Origin: Erythrobacter sp. UBA3075 | GTDB lineage: Bacteria > Pseudomonadota > Alphaproteobacteria > Sphingomonadales > Sphingomonadaceae | Direction of reading: 5' to 3' | Length of the DNA stretch: 7,732 nt | NCBI GenBank assembly: GCA_002367375.1 | Contig: DFBR01000182.1 | Location: 13,742-21,473 of the forward strand | Part shown: positions 1 to 4,933 of the stretch, one piece after another | How positions within the stretch are numbered: the first letter of the stretch is position 1 | Layout of the letters: each line of letters opens with the position of its first letter | The notes under the pieces: generated by a model | Seen by the model: only the letters and a program-made list of their open reading frames with translations | Told to the model about the DNA's origin: nothing | The model's database searches: none | Program-made: the position numbers and the translations under genes

Positions 1-72
1 GTGGCAATGGTCACCGCGCACCGGTCGCACGCCGCACCGGGGATAGACGGGCATGAGCGGAGTAATCGACAT
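1..72 (-). CDS. argD: Acetylornithine/succinyldiaminopimelate aminotransferase, N-terminal fragment (cut by window edge)
   Basis: Only the first 24 codons are inside the window; the gene continues past the left edge. An ATG at 72-70 opens a frame reading MSITPLMPVYPRCGVRPVRG and onward. From memory this strongly resembles the N-terminus of alphaproteobacterial ArgD, whose opening PLMPVYPR segment precedes the conserved PLP-enzyme fold. ArgD is a cytoplasmic PLP-dependent aminotransferase that makes N-acetylornithine in arginine synthesis and can also act in the lysine/DAP pathway. A Shine-Dalgarno-like AAGGA lies 9 bases upstream of the ATG, supporting this start. The Lys that binds PLP and other catalytic residues are outside the window, so the identification rests on a short stretch. 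The gene lies downstream of the cold-shock gene on the same strand, separated by a structured 130-base leader. Confidence 0.7.
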   Translation of the reverse strand, partial: MSITPLMPVYPRCGVRPVRGDHCH

Positions 73-87
73 CGGGAGGATTCCTTC

Positions 88-134
88 AAAAACAACAAAG
101 TGAAAGGGCGGCCGGACCTACTGGACCGACCGCC
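88..134 (-). terminator. Probable intrinsic terminator or leader hairpin between the cold-shock gene and argD
   Basis: On the minus-strand RNA, 134-126 pairs with 115-107 as 9 continuous base pairs including one U·G, then a U-U mismatch and two more G-C pairs, closing on an AGTA loop (122-119). The stem is followed by a U-rich, interrupted tail at 106-88. On the plus strand the wobble pair becomes a C-A mismatch and no T-tract follows, so the minus strand is the likely functional one. It could end the cold-shock transcript or attenuate argD. Confidence 0.55.
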
Positions 135-185
135 TGATGAATCTCTCTAAGATGGAGCAGGCGGCCGGTCAAACATCCGGCCACC
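107..185 (-). promoter_or_regulatory. Mutually exclusive hairpin set in the argD leader (attenuator-like)
   Basis: Four segments on the minus-strand RNA, in 5' to 3' order: A 185-177 (GGTGGCCGG), B 168-160 (CCGGCCGCC), C 134-126 (GGCGGTCGG) and D 115-107 (CCGGCCGCC, identical to B). A can pair with B (9 bp, one U·G), and C with D (the terminator-like stem). B extended to 170 can instead pair with C extended to 124, giving 11 continuous pairs with one G·U. This is the 1:2/3:4 versus 2:3 layout of attenuators. It may equally be a duplicated terminator hairpin, since B and D being the same makes the alternative pairing automatic. Confidence 0.35.
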
Positions 186-202
186 ATGCTACCCCGCCGG
201 GA

Positions 203-988
203 TCAACCCTGAGCGGGGGACAGATTGACAGCCGAGTATTTGCCGCGTCGGTCGACTTCTAGATCGAATTCGAAACGGTCGCCTTCCTCGATTCCCTGCA
301 GGCCGGAACGCTCCACCGCGCTAATATGGACGAAAGCATCTTCCTTGCCATCGTCGCGCGTGATGAAGCCGAAGCCCTTCATGCTATTGAAGAATTTGAC
401 CGTACCGACGGCCTTTTCGCCAGTCAGCTCGCGCTGCGGGGCAGCCGCTTTCACTTCGATCACATCGCCAACGACCTGGATGTCCGCAGCCGAAACCTTC
501 CCGCCGCGATCGACGAGATTGAACTGCAATTCCTGACCTTCGGCAAGACCTTCCAGCCCGGCACGTTCGATCTGGCTGATATGCACGAACACATCTTCGC
601 CGCCTTCGTCACGCTGGATAAAGCCGAAGCCCTTTTGCGCGTTGAAGAATTTGACTTTGCCTTGGCCCGTGCCAACGACCTGCGCGGGCATTCCGCCACC
701 ACCGCCGCCGCCGCCGCCACGCGGAGGTCCGCCGCGATCACCGCCGCCAAAGCCACCGCTGCGCTGACCACCAAAGCCACCGCCTCGGTTGCCGCCACCG
801 CCGCCGCGATCATTGTTGAAGCGATCTCCGCCGCCGCCGCCGCCGAAGCGATCATTGCCGCCATCGCGCCAGCCGCCACCTTCCATCGGCGGCGGGGCTG
901 CGCCATCCATGAACGGATCGAAACCGTCTTCACCAATATTATCGCGCTTGTCACGCCCTCGACCGCGGCGTCCTTTGTCGTAACCCAT
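203..988 (-). CDS. Double cold-shock-domain RNA-binding protein with Gly/Arg-rich N-terminal tail
   Basis: The 261-residue product is a cytoplasmic nucleic-acid-binding protein, probably an RNA chaperone that melts mRNA structure. It carries two cold-shock domains, at about 107-173 and 193-257. Each has the RNP1 motif KGFGFI (119-124 and 204-209) and an RNP2 motif (VFVHI 133-137, AFVHI 218-222), so both look competent for binding. Paired cold-shock domains are known in alphaproteobacteria such as Caulobacter. Residues 1-99 form a basic then very Gly-rich tail with many RGG/DRGG/NRGG-like repeats and a run of nine Gly at 91-99; it is expected to be disordered. The start is the ATG at 988-986; the nearest Shine-Dalgarno-like GAAGG is 12 bases upstream, which is long. 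A short reading frame ATG AAG GTT TTT TAG lies just before the start. The family call is secure; the role of the tail is inference. Confidence 0.93.
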   Translation of the reverse strand: MGYDKGRRGRGRDKRDNIGEDGFDPFMDGAAPPPMEGGGWRDGGNDRFGGGGGGDRFNNDRGGGGGNRGGGFGGQRSGGFGGGDRGGPPRGGGGGGGGGMPAQVVGTGQGKVKFFNAQKGFGFIQRDEGGEDVFVHISQIERAGLEGLAEGQELQFNLVDRGGKVSAADIQVVGDVIEVKAAAPQRELTGEKAVGTVKFFNSMKGFGFITRDDGKEDAFVHISAVERSGLQGIEEGDRFEFDLEVDRRGKYSAVNLSPAQG

Positions 989-1025
989 GAACCTAAAAAA
1001 CCTTCATTCCTGTCCTTCCACTTCA

Positions 1026-1055
1026 GTTGGCGATGCGGACGAATTACCCGCCAAC
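1026..1055 (-). promoter_or_regulatory. Stem-loop in the probable 5' leader of the cold-shock mRNA
   Basis: GTTGGCG at 1026-1032 is a perfect inverted repeat of CGCCAAC at 1049-1055, with a 16-base loop that can be closed further by GG/CC (1037-1038 with 1047-1048). It lies 38 bases upstream of the cold-shock start codon. Cold-shock genes often have long, structured leaders, so a temperature-responsive role is plausible but unproven here. Confidence 0.4.
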
Positions 1056-1094
1056 CCAGAAATGATGGACTTTCCCCACCACTCTTGCGGAGGG

Positions 1095-1124
1095 TGTATA
1101 GCCGTAAATTGGGGGTGACGCGAA
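1095..1124 (-). promoter_or_regulatory. Tentative promoter of the cold-shock gene
   Basis: On the minus strand TATACA (1100-1095) resembles a -10 box. The -35 position, 18 bases further upstream, reads TTCGCG (1124-1119), which is poor. If used, it would give a leader of about 100 bases containing the 1026-1055 stem-loop, as is usual for cspA-type mRNAs. The match is weak. Confidence 0.25.
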
Positions 1125-1212
1125 CACTTTAAGATTGCATGCCCATGACTATGTGGTTGCAGGGCAACATTGGTGTCGCTCACAAGGGGCGATTCACAAA
1201 GGAGTGAAGCTG

Positions 1213-1659
1213 GTGCCAGACTTTCGCAGATTGACCGAAACGGTGTGGGCCAGCCCGCAGATCAGCACACAGGATGTGGCTGAGGCGAGCGCGCAGGGCT
1301 TTGCCATGATTATCAACAATCGCCCCGATGGGGAGGAGGCTGGCCAGCCCATAGGCGATACAATTGCCGAGGCTGCGCGCGAGCATGGCATGGCCTATCA
1401 CGCGATTCCGATTGGGCAGGCGGGCTTTGCGCAGCCGCAGATCGCCGCCATGTCCGATGCACTGAATACGGCGAGCGAAGACGGCAAGGTGCTCGCATAT
1501 TGCCGCTCCGGCACACGCTCCACTTTCCTGTGGGCGCTCGCCCGCGCCAGTGAGGGAGACGATCCGGAAGCGATCGCCACTGCGGCGATGGCGGCTGGAT
1601 ATGACATAAGCCCGGTTCGGCAAGCGCTCGATATGCTGGCCGCGCGCAGCAGCGAGTGA
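1213..1659 (+). CDS. TIGR01244/DUF442 family sulfurtransferase or phosphatase-like protein
   Basis: The product is a small soluble protein of the DUF442/TIGR01244 family, which has a tyrosine-phosphatase-like fold and includes domains fused to metallo-beta-lactamase-type persulfide dioxygenases. Starting at GTG 1213 gives 148 residues, close to the usual domain length, with a good AAAGGAG ribosome site at 1198-1204 and an 8-base spacer. The frame stays open back to an ATG at 1135 (174 residues), but that extension looks non-conserved. Visible hallmarks are INNRPDGEE (34-42) and the active-site loop AYCRSGTRS (95-103) with catalytic Cys97. The loop C-R-S-G-T-R spans six residues from Cys to Arg, as in rhodaneses, whereas classical tyrosine phosphatases have CX5R. 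There is no fused metallo-beta-lactamase domain. It is first in an operon with a membrane protein and a sterol-desaturase-like enzyme. Whether it moves sulfur or hydrolyses phosphate cannot be told from sequence. Confidence 0.85.
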   Translation: MPDFRRLTETVWASPQISTQDVAEASAQGFAMIINNRPDGEEAGQPIGDTIAEAAREHGMAYHAIPIGQAGFAQPQIAAMSDALNTASEDGKVLAYCRSGTRSTFLWALARASEGDDPEAIATAAMAAGYDISPVRQALDMLAARSSE

Positions 1660-1663
1660 TGGC

Positions 1664-2065
1664 ATGATGGATTCGCAACTGCTGCAATTTCTCGGCTCGC
1701 TTGCCGCGGTTGCAGCGGTGGTAGTGCTGACGCATTTCCTTGGATTCACGCGCGGCGGGAATATTTCCGATGAGGCAGAAGCGCGAACGCTGTTCCAGCT
1801 TGCTCCAGGAGGGTTCGAGCCCGTTGAGGTTGCTTTAGACGCCGACAGGCGCGGAGCAATCGCACGCGATGAGGCGGGCCGCATTGCCGTGCTAATGCCG
1901 CATGGCGGACAATTTATCGCGCGGGCACTGGGAGGCGATATGCGATGCTGTGTAGAAGGCGAACGACTGGCAATCGAAGACTCCGCGCTTGGTCAGAAAT
2001 CCGTCGCATTGAACCTGGGCGATGCTGCACAGCACTGGGCCTCGCCTGTGCCACCCGCTAGATAG
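1664..2065 (+). CDS. Small single-pass membrane protein of unknown function
   Basis: I do not recognise a named family for this 133-residue protein. It begins with a short acidic N-terminus, then one hydrophobic segment at about 7-27 rich in Ala, Val and Leu. The rest is soluble, with alternating hydrophobic and polar stretches that suggest a small beta-rich domain (about 44-118). The Arg after the membrane segment (residue 30) favours the soluble part facing the cytoplasm by the positive-inside rule. Adjacent Cys95-Cys96 are the only cysteines. The start is one of two adjacent ATGs at 1664 and 1667, only four bases after the stop of the upstream gene and without a clear ribosome site, suggesting translational coupling. 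It ends five bases before the desaturase gene, so all three are surely co-transcribed. A supporting role for the membrane enzyme next door is a guess. Confidence 0.8.
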   Translation: MMDSQLLQFLGSLAAVAAVVVLTHFLGFTRGGNISDEAEARTLFQLAPGGFEPVEVALDADRRGAIARDEAGRIAVLMPHGGQFIARALGGDMRCCVEGERLAIEDSALGQKSVALNLGDAAQHWASPVPPAR

Positions 2066-2070
2066 AGCCC

Positions 2071-2973
2071 ATGGATTTCAACCCCGTCACCTATGCGATT
2101 CCTGCTTTCGTGCTGCTTATCGTAGCCGAATTGCTGTGGTCGAAGTGGCGGCGACCAGAGGCCTACGAATCGCGCGATACCGCAACCTCGCTCGCCATCG
2201 GGCTGGGCAGCACTGTCGCGGGCGCGCTCACAGGCGGAGCGGTCGCGGCGCTGCTGGTGTGGGCGCATGCCATCACACCGCTCTCCATCGGCTGGGCATG
2301 GTGGGCTTGGCCATTATGCTTCGTGCTCGATGATCTGGCCTACTACGTCTTCCACCGTAGCGCCCACCGCGTGCGCTGGTTCTGGGCGAGCCACGTCAAC
2401 CACCACTCCAGCCAGCACTACAACCTCTCGACCGCATTGCGGCAAAGCTGGACCGGGTTCTTCGCGCTATCCTTCATCTTCCGCTTGCCGTTGGCCTTTG
2501 CCGGGTTCGAGCCGGGGATGATTCTGGTGTGCGGCGGATTGAACCTGATCTATCAATTCTGGATTCACACAGAGGTGATCACGCGGCTGCCACGCTGGTT
2601 TGAGGCGGTGATGAACACGCCGTCGCACCACCGCGTCCACCATGCAGTGAACGCGCGCTATCTCGACCGAAATTACGCCGGGACTTTCATCGTCTGGGAC
2701 AAAATGTTCGGCACATTCACGTCGGAGGATGATGCTGACCGCATTCGCTATGGCATTGTCCACCAGCTGGGCAGCTTCAACCTGCTGAAGGCGGTGTTTC
2801 ATGAATGGCTGGCGATTGCCCGCGACGTGTGGCGCGCGCCGTGGCGGCACAAATTGTCTTACTTGTGGCGAGAGCCAGGGTGGAGCCATGATGGCAGCCG
2901 GGAAACCTCGACCATGATCCGCGAGCGCTGGGACCAAGCGCCTCAGCACGAGACTCATTCTGAAGGGTCATAA
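2071..2973 (+). CDS. Sterol desaturase / fatty acid hydroxylase superfamily membrane enzyme
   Basis: The 300-residue protein is a polytopic inner-membrane di-iron oxygenase of the family that hydroxylates or desaturates sterols, carotenoids, fatty acids or other lipids using O2. The histidine clusters that bind iron are present: HRSAH (95-99), HVNHH (108-112) and HHRVHH (186-191), with a further His166 in a WIHTE segment. Hydrophobic segments lie at about 7-23, 44-66, 77-93, 127-147 and 149-165. The C-terminal region from about 225 is hydrophilic with amphipathic helices. Length is normal for the family and no key residue is missing, so it should be active. It starts at ATG 2071, five bases after the preceding gene, and closes the operon before a strong terminator. 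The true substrate cannot be read from the sequence; related enzymes in sphingomonads act on carotenoids and membrane lipids. Confidence 0.93.
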   Translation: MDFNPVTYAIPAFVLLIVAELLWSKWRRPEAYESRDTATSLAIGLGSTVAGALTGGAVAALLVWAHAITPLSIGWAWWAWPLCFVLDDLAYYVFHRSAHRVRWFWASHVNHHSSQHYNLSTALRQSWTGFFALSFIFRLPLAFAGFEPGMILVCGGLNLIYQFWIHTEVITRLPRWFEAVMNTPSHHRVHHAVNARYLDRNYAGTFIVWDKMFGTFTSEDDADRIRYGIVHQLGSFNLLKAVFHEWLAIARDVWRAPWRHKLSYLWREPGWSHDGSRETSTMIRERWDQAPQHETHSEGS

Positions 2974-2977
2974 GAAA

Positions 2978-3006
2978 GGGGCCAGGAGATACGCTCTCCC
3001 GGCCCC
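2978..3006. terminator. Bidirectional-looking terminator between convergent genes
   Basis: GGGGCCAGGAGA (2978-2989) pairs with TCTCCCGGCCCC (2995-3006): 11 of 12 pairs around a TACGC loop. It sits five bases after the desaturase stop, and 22 bases beyond the ompA stop on the other strand. A short T-rich tail follows on the plus strand (3007-3020) and TTTCTTATG follows on the minus strand, so it can serve both genes. Confidence 0.8.
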
Positions 3007-3028
3007 TCTTGTGTCTTGAAATCTGGGC

Positions 3029-4153
3029 TTAGCTGCCGGAGCCCGGACCGTAGGTTACCTCCACGCGGCGGTTCTGCAATTCGCGCACGCCGTCTGCGGT
3101 GGCGACGCGCGGCATGCTCTCGCCAAAGGCTTCGGACATGATCCGCGCGGCGGGAATTCCGCGACCGGTCAGGTAATCCTGCACCGAGGCATTGCGGCGC
3201 TGAGCCAAGCCCTGATTATAGGTCGCACTGCCCGAACGGTCCGTGTGGCCAGCCAGCATGATCCGCGCGGAGCCGCAATCGCCATATGCGGTAACCGCGC
3301 TGCCCAGCACGCTCGCTGCCTCGGGCGTGATGTCTGACTGATCCCAATCGAAGAACACGATATAGGGCCCGGTATTGCACTGCGCCTGCGGTGGCGGCGG
3401 AGGAGGTGGCGGCGGGGGCGGAGGCGGCGGCGCGGGGGGCGGCGGAGGTGGCGGTGCAATGGGTGCCGGAGCATCCGAGCCGCCCAGATTGACAACCGCG
3501 CCCAACAGGATCGAATGGCCTGCCAGCTCAAATTCGTTGCGGCGGCCCCGCGTGTCCCTCAGTTCAAATTCGAGCGTGCTGAAGTAACGGTATTTCAGCC
3601 CGATCTCAACACGCTCGTTAATAGGCGCGCGCAATTGCGCAAGTGCCTGCCACGCCCATGTGTCGTCGCTGTCATCGAGATAGCCAGGCCCACTGTCCGA
3701 CACGCTGTTTTGTATGCTGAGCCAAGTGCGCCCGGCGCCAGCGCCTATCGCAAATCCGAGCGAATCCTCACCGCCAAAGTCGAGCAGCATGTTCGCCATG
3801 ACAGACGTCATCTGGATATCGCCATCAGCATTGAAGGCGCCAGCAACGGGAGTCGCAGTATCTGCAGGAATGCCCCGATCACCGACAGTTATCGAATTGA
3901 GATCCCACCCGCGGTGATTGCCTTCGATCTCTGTTCGCACAGGGCCCCAGTCATACCCGACCAGACCTGCAAATTCATACCCATAGTCAGACGTAGTCTC
4001 AGCCGCGTCTGCCGTAGCCGTGATATCGGTTTCGAAGTCTTCAACCAGAACTATGCCGCCGCCAGCCTCAATATAGAGCTGGCCGTCGCGCGCCAGTGCA
4101 GGCGTCGCCAGAGCACAGGCGGAAACGCCAAGCGCAAGTGCAAGATTTCGCAT
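3029..4153 (-). CDS. OmpA-family outer membrane protein with polyproline linker
   Basis: The 374-residue precursor has a signal peptide ending near residue 21 (TPALA-RDG). An N-terminal domain of about 22-225 has the alternating aromatic/Gly pattern of an eight-stranded OmpA barrel. A Pro-rich linker at 234-255 has runs of 7 and 14 prolines broken by one Ala. The C-terminal OmpA-like domain (about 258-368) binds peptidoglycan: it shows AGHTDRSG with Asp305, the NQGLAQRRN segment with Arg320 at the spacing known to contact diaminopimelate, and NRRVEV near the end. The protein should therefore tether the outer membrane to the wall. The frame also opens at a TTG at 4162, but the AGAGGGA ribosome site would touch that codon, while it lies 9 bases from ATG 4153, so the ATG is preferred. 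Cys259 and Cys293 could form a disulfide. It is monocistronic and converges on the desaturase operon. Confidence 0.92.
   Translation of the reverse strand: MRNLALALGVSACALATPALARDGQLYIEAGGGIVLVEDFETDITATADAAETTSDYGYEFAGLVGYDWGPVRTEIEGNHRGWDLNSITVGDRGIPADTATPVAGAFNADGDIQMTSVMANMLLDFGGEDSLGFAIGAGAGRTWLSIQNSVSDSGPGYLDDSDDTWAWQALAQLRAPINERVEIGLKYRYFSTLEFELRDTRGRRNEFELAGHSILLGAVVNLGGSDAPAPIAPPPPPPPAPPPPPPPPPPPPPPQAQCNTGPYIVFFDWDQSDITPEAASVLGSAVTAYGDCGSARIMLAGHTDRSGSATYNQGLAQRRNASVQDYLTGRGIPAARIMSEAFGESMPRVATADGVRELQNRRVEVTYGPGSGS
3389..3454 (-). repeat. CCN triplet tract encoding the polyproline linker
   Basis: Twenty-two consecutive codons: seven Pro, one Ala, then fourteen Pro. Codon choice is mixed, so it is a degenerate rather than pure triplet repeat. 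Length changes by whole triplets would keep the frame. Translation of such a run generally requires elongation factor P. Confidence 0.9.
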
Positions 4154-4183
4154 TAGAAACAATCCCTCTGACCCGTTTGTGCT

Positions 4184-4212
4184 GCCATAGGCTGGGTAGA
4201 AATACGTAGCAA
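4184..4212 (-). promoter_or_regulatory. Tentative ompA promoter
   Basis: On the minus strand TTGCTA (4212-4207) and TATGGC (4189-4184) are separated by 17 bases, a fair match to a housekeeping -35/-10 pair, about 30 bases upstream of the ompA start. Nothing else supportable was seen in 4163-4394, which has no convincing gene and no clear terminator for glnK2. Confidence 0.3.
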
Positions 4213-4394
4213 GCGATCAAGCGCCTGAAGATCGACTGACGGTTGTCGGCGGCGCAGGAATACGGATGCCACGGCCACAAGATCACTTGCAGCAGCCAGC
4301 GACTTGCCGAGTCATTTCAAGAATTTCGTAGTGCCGCCAGATGCCCAAGTTGCCAAAATGCCACGGGCGTTGGTGAACTCAGCGGCTGAACGCT

Positions 4395-4733
4395 CTACAG
4401 CGCCAGTTCACCCTCTTCGCCAGTGCGGATGCGGGTGGCAGAGGCGAGTTCGAGTACGAAGATCTTGCCGTCCCCGATCTGCCCATTGTTGGCGGTATTG
4501 CGGATCGTTTCGACAATCTGCGGCACCAGATCATCGCTCGCCGCGATTTCCAGCCGGACCTTGGGCAGCATATTCACCGCATATTCGGCACCGCGATAAA
4601 TCTCGGTCTGGCCCTTTTGTCGTCCGAAACCCTTCGCCTCACACACAGTCATGCCGGACACGCCGATGGCACCCAGCGCCTCGCGCACGTCTTCCAGCTT
4701 GTGCGGCTTGATGATGGCGACGACGAATTTCAT
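4395..4733 (-). CDS. glnK: P-II nitrogen regulatory protein, second copy (glnK2)
   Basis: This 112-residue protein is a complete P-II signal transducer, which as a trimer senses ATP/ADP and 2-oxoglutarate and controls AmtB, NtrB or adenylyltransferase. The T-loop (about 37-55) contains the uridylylation site Tyr51 in YRGAEYAV. The B-loop IGDGKIFV is at 86-93 and the C-loop TRIRTGE at 100-106. Although the frame is open back to 4850, ATG 4733 is the start: MKFVVAIIKP is the standard P-II beginning and GGAG lies just upstream. By hand alignment it matches the other P-II copy (6304-6642) at 82 of 112 positions without gaps; the T-loops differ only at residue 52, and differences concentrate at 65-85. 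It lies 200 bases downstream of amtB, behind a strong terminator, so its expression may differ from that of glnK1. GlnB and GlnK cannot be told apart by sequence alone; the amtB neighbour favours GlnK. Confidence 0.95.
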   Translation of the reverse strand: MKFVVAIIKPHKLEDVREALGAIGVSGMTVCEAKGFGRQKGQTEIYRGAEYAVNMLPKVRLEIAASDDLVPQIVETIRNTANNGQIGDGKIFVLELASATRIRTGEEGELAL

Positions 4734-4810
4734 CACGGGCTCTCCAGATTGCCTCATTGGCGGATCATCTGTGCGGCGCATTGCCCCCGGCTGGCAAGCC
4801 CCAATTGCGC

Positions 4811-4844
4811 AAAAAAAAGGGGCCGGAGCGCAGTGCCCCGGCCC
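4811..4844 (-). terminator. Strong intrinsic terminator between amtB and glnK2
   Basis: On the minus strand GGGCCGGGGC (4844-4835) pairs with GCTCCGGCCC (4829-4820): ten continuous pairs including one G·U, around an ACTGC loop. One C and then eight T follow (4819-4811). It is 90 bases after the amtB stop and 77 bases before glnK2. The plus strand lacks a T-run after the stem, so it acts on amtB transcription. Confidence 0.9.
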
Positions 4845-4856
4845 ATTCAAGTTGGT

Positions 4857-4922
4857 CGTTCGCAGGAGGAACGAGGTCAGGCGGGTCCGGAAGGGAGAGA
4901 AAAGAGGGTTCCCGGCCCCGCC
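4857..4922 (-). promoter_or_regulatory. Two further hairpins downstream of amtB
   Basis: Eleven bases after the amtB stop, 4922-4909 pairs with 4892-4880 as 12 pairs with one mismatch and one bulge, around a pyrimidine-rich 16-base loop. A smaller perfect 5-bp hairpin follows (4873-4869 with 4861-4857). Neither has a T-tract. They may protect the 3' end of the glnK1-amtB mRNA or assist termination. Confidence 0.45.
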
Positions 4923-4933
4923 AAACTACGGTG

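Noticed and set aside
326..1132. Long plus-strand open frame (268 codons) rich in Ala
   Set aside because: It is antisense to the cold-shock gene; the Ala/Thr-rich product is the mirror of GGN glycine codons, and the real protein has two clear domains on the minus strand.
3389..3454. Dense GGN/CCN tract considered as a satellite repeat or CRISPR-like array
   Set aside because: It is simply the proline linker codons of the OmpA protein, with no repeat-spacer structure.
3515..4156. 213-codon plus-strand open frame
   Set aside because: It is antisense to the OmpA barrel and signal peptide; no family features are visible.
4154..4162. TTG start for the OmpA protein
   Set aside because: The ribosome site AGAGGGA would directly abut the TTG; ATG 4153 is correctly spaced and gives a normal signal peptide.
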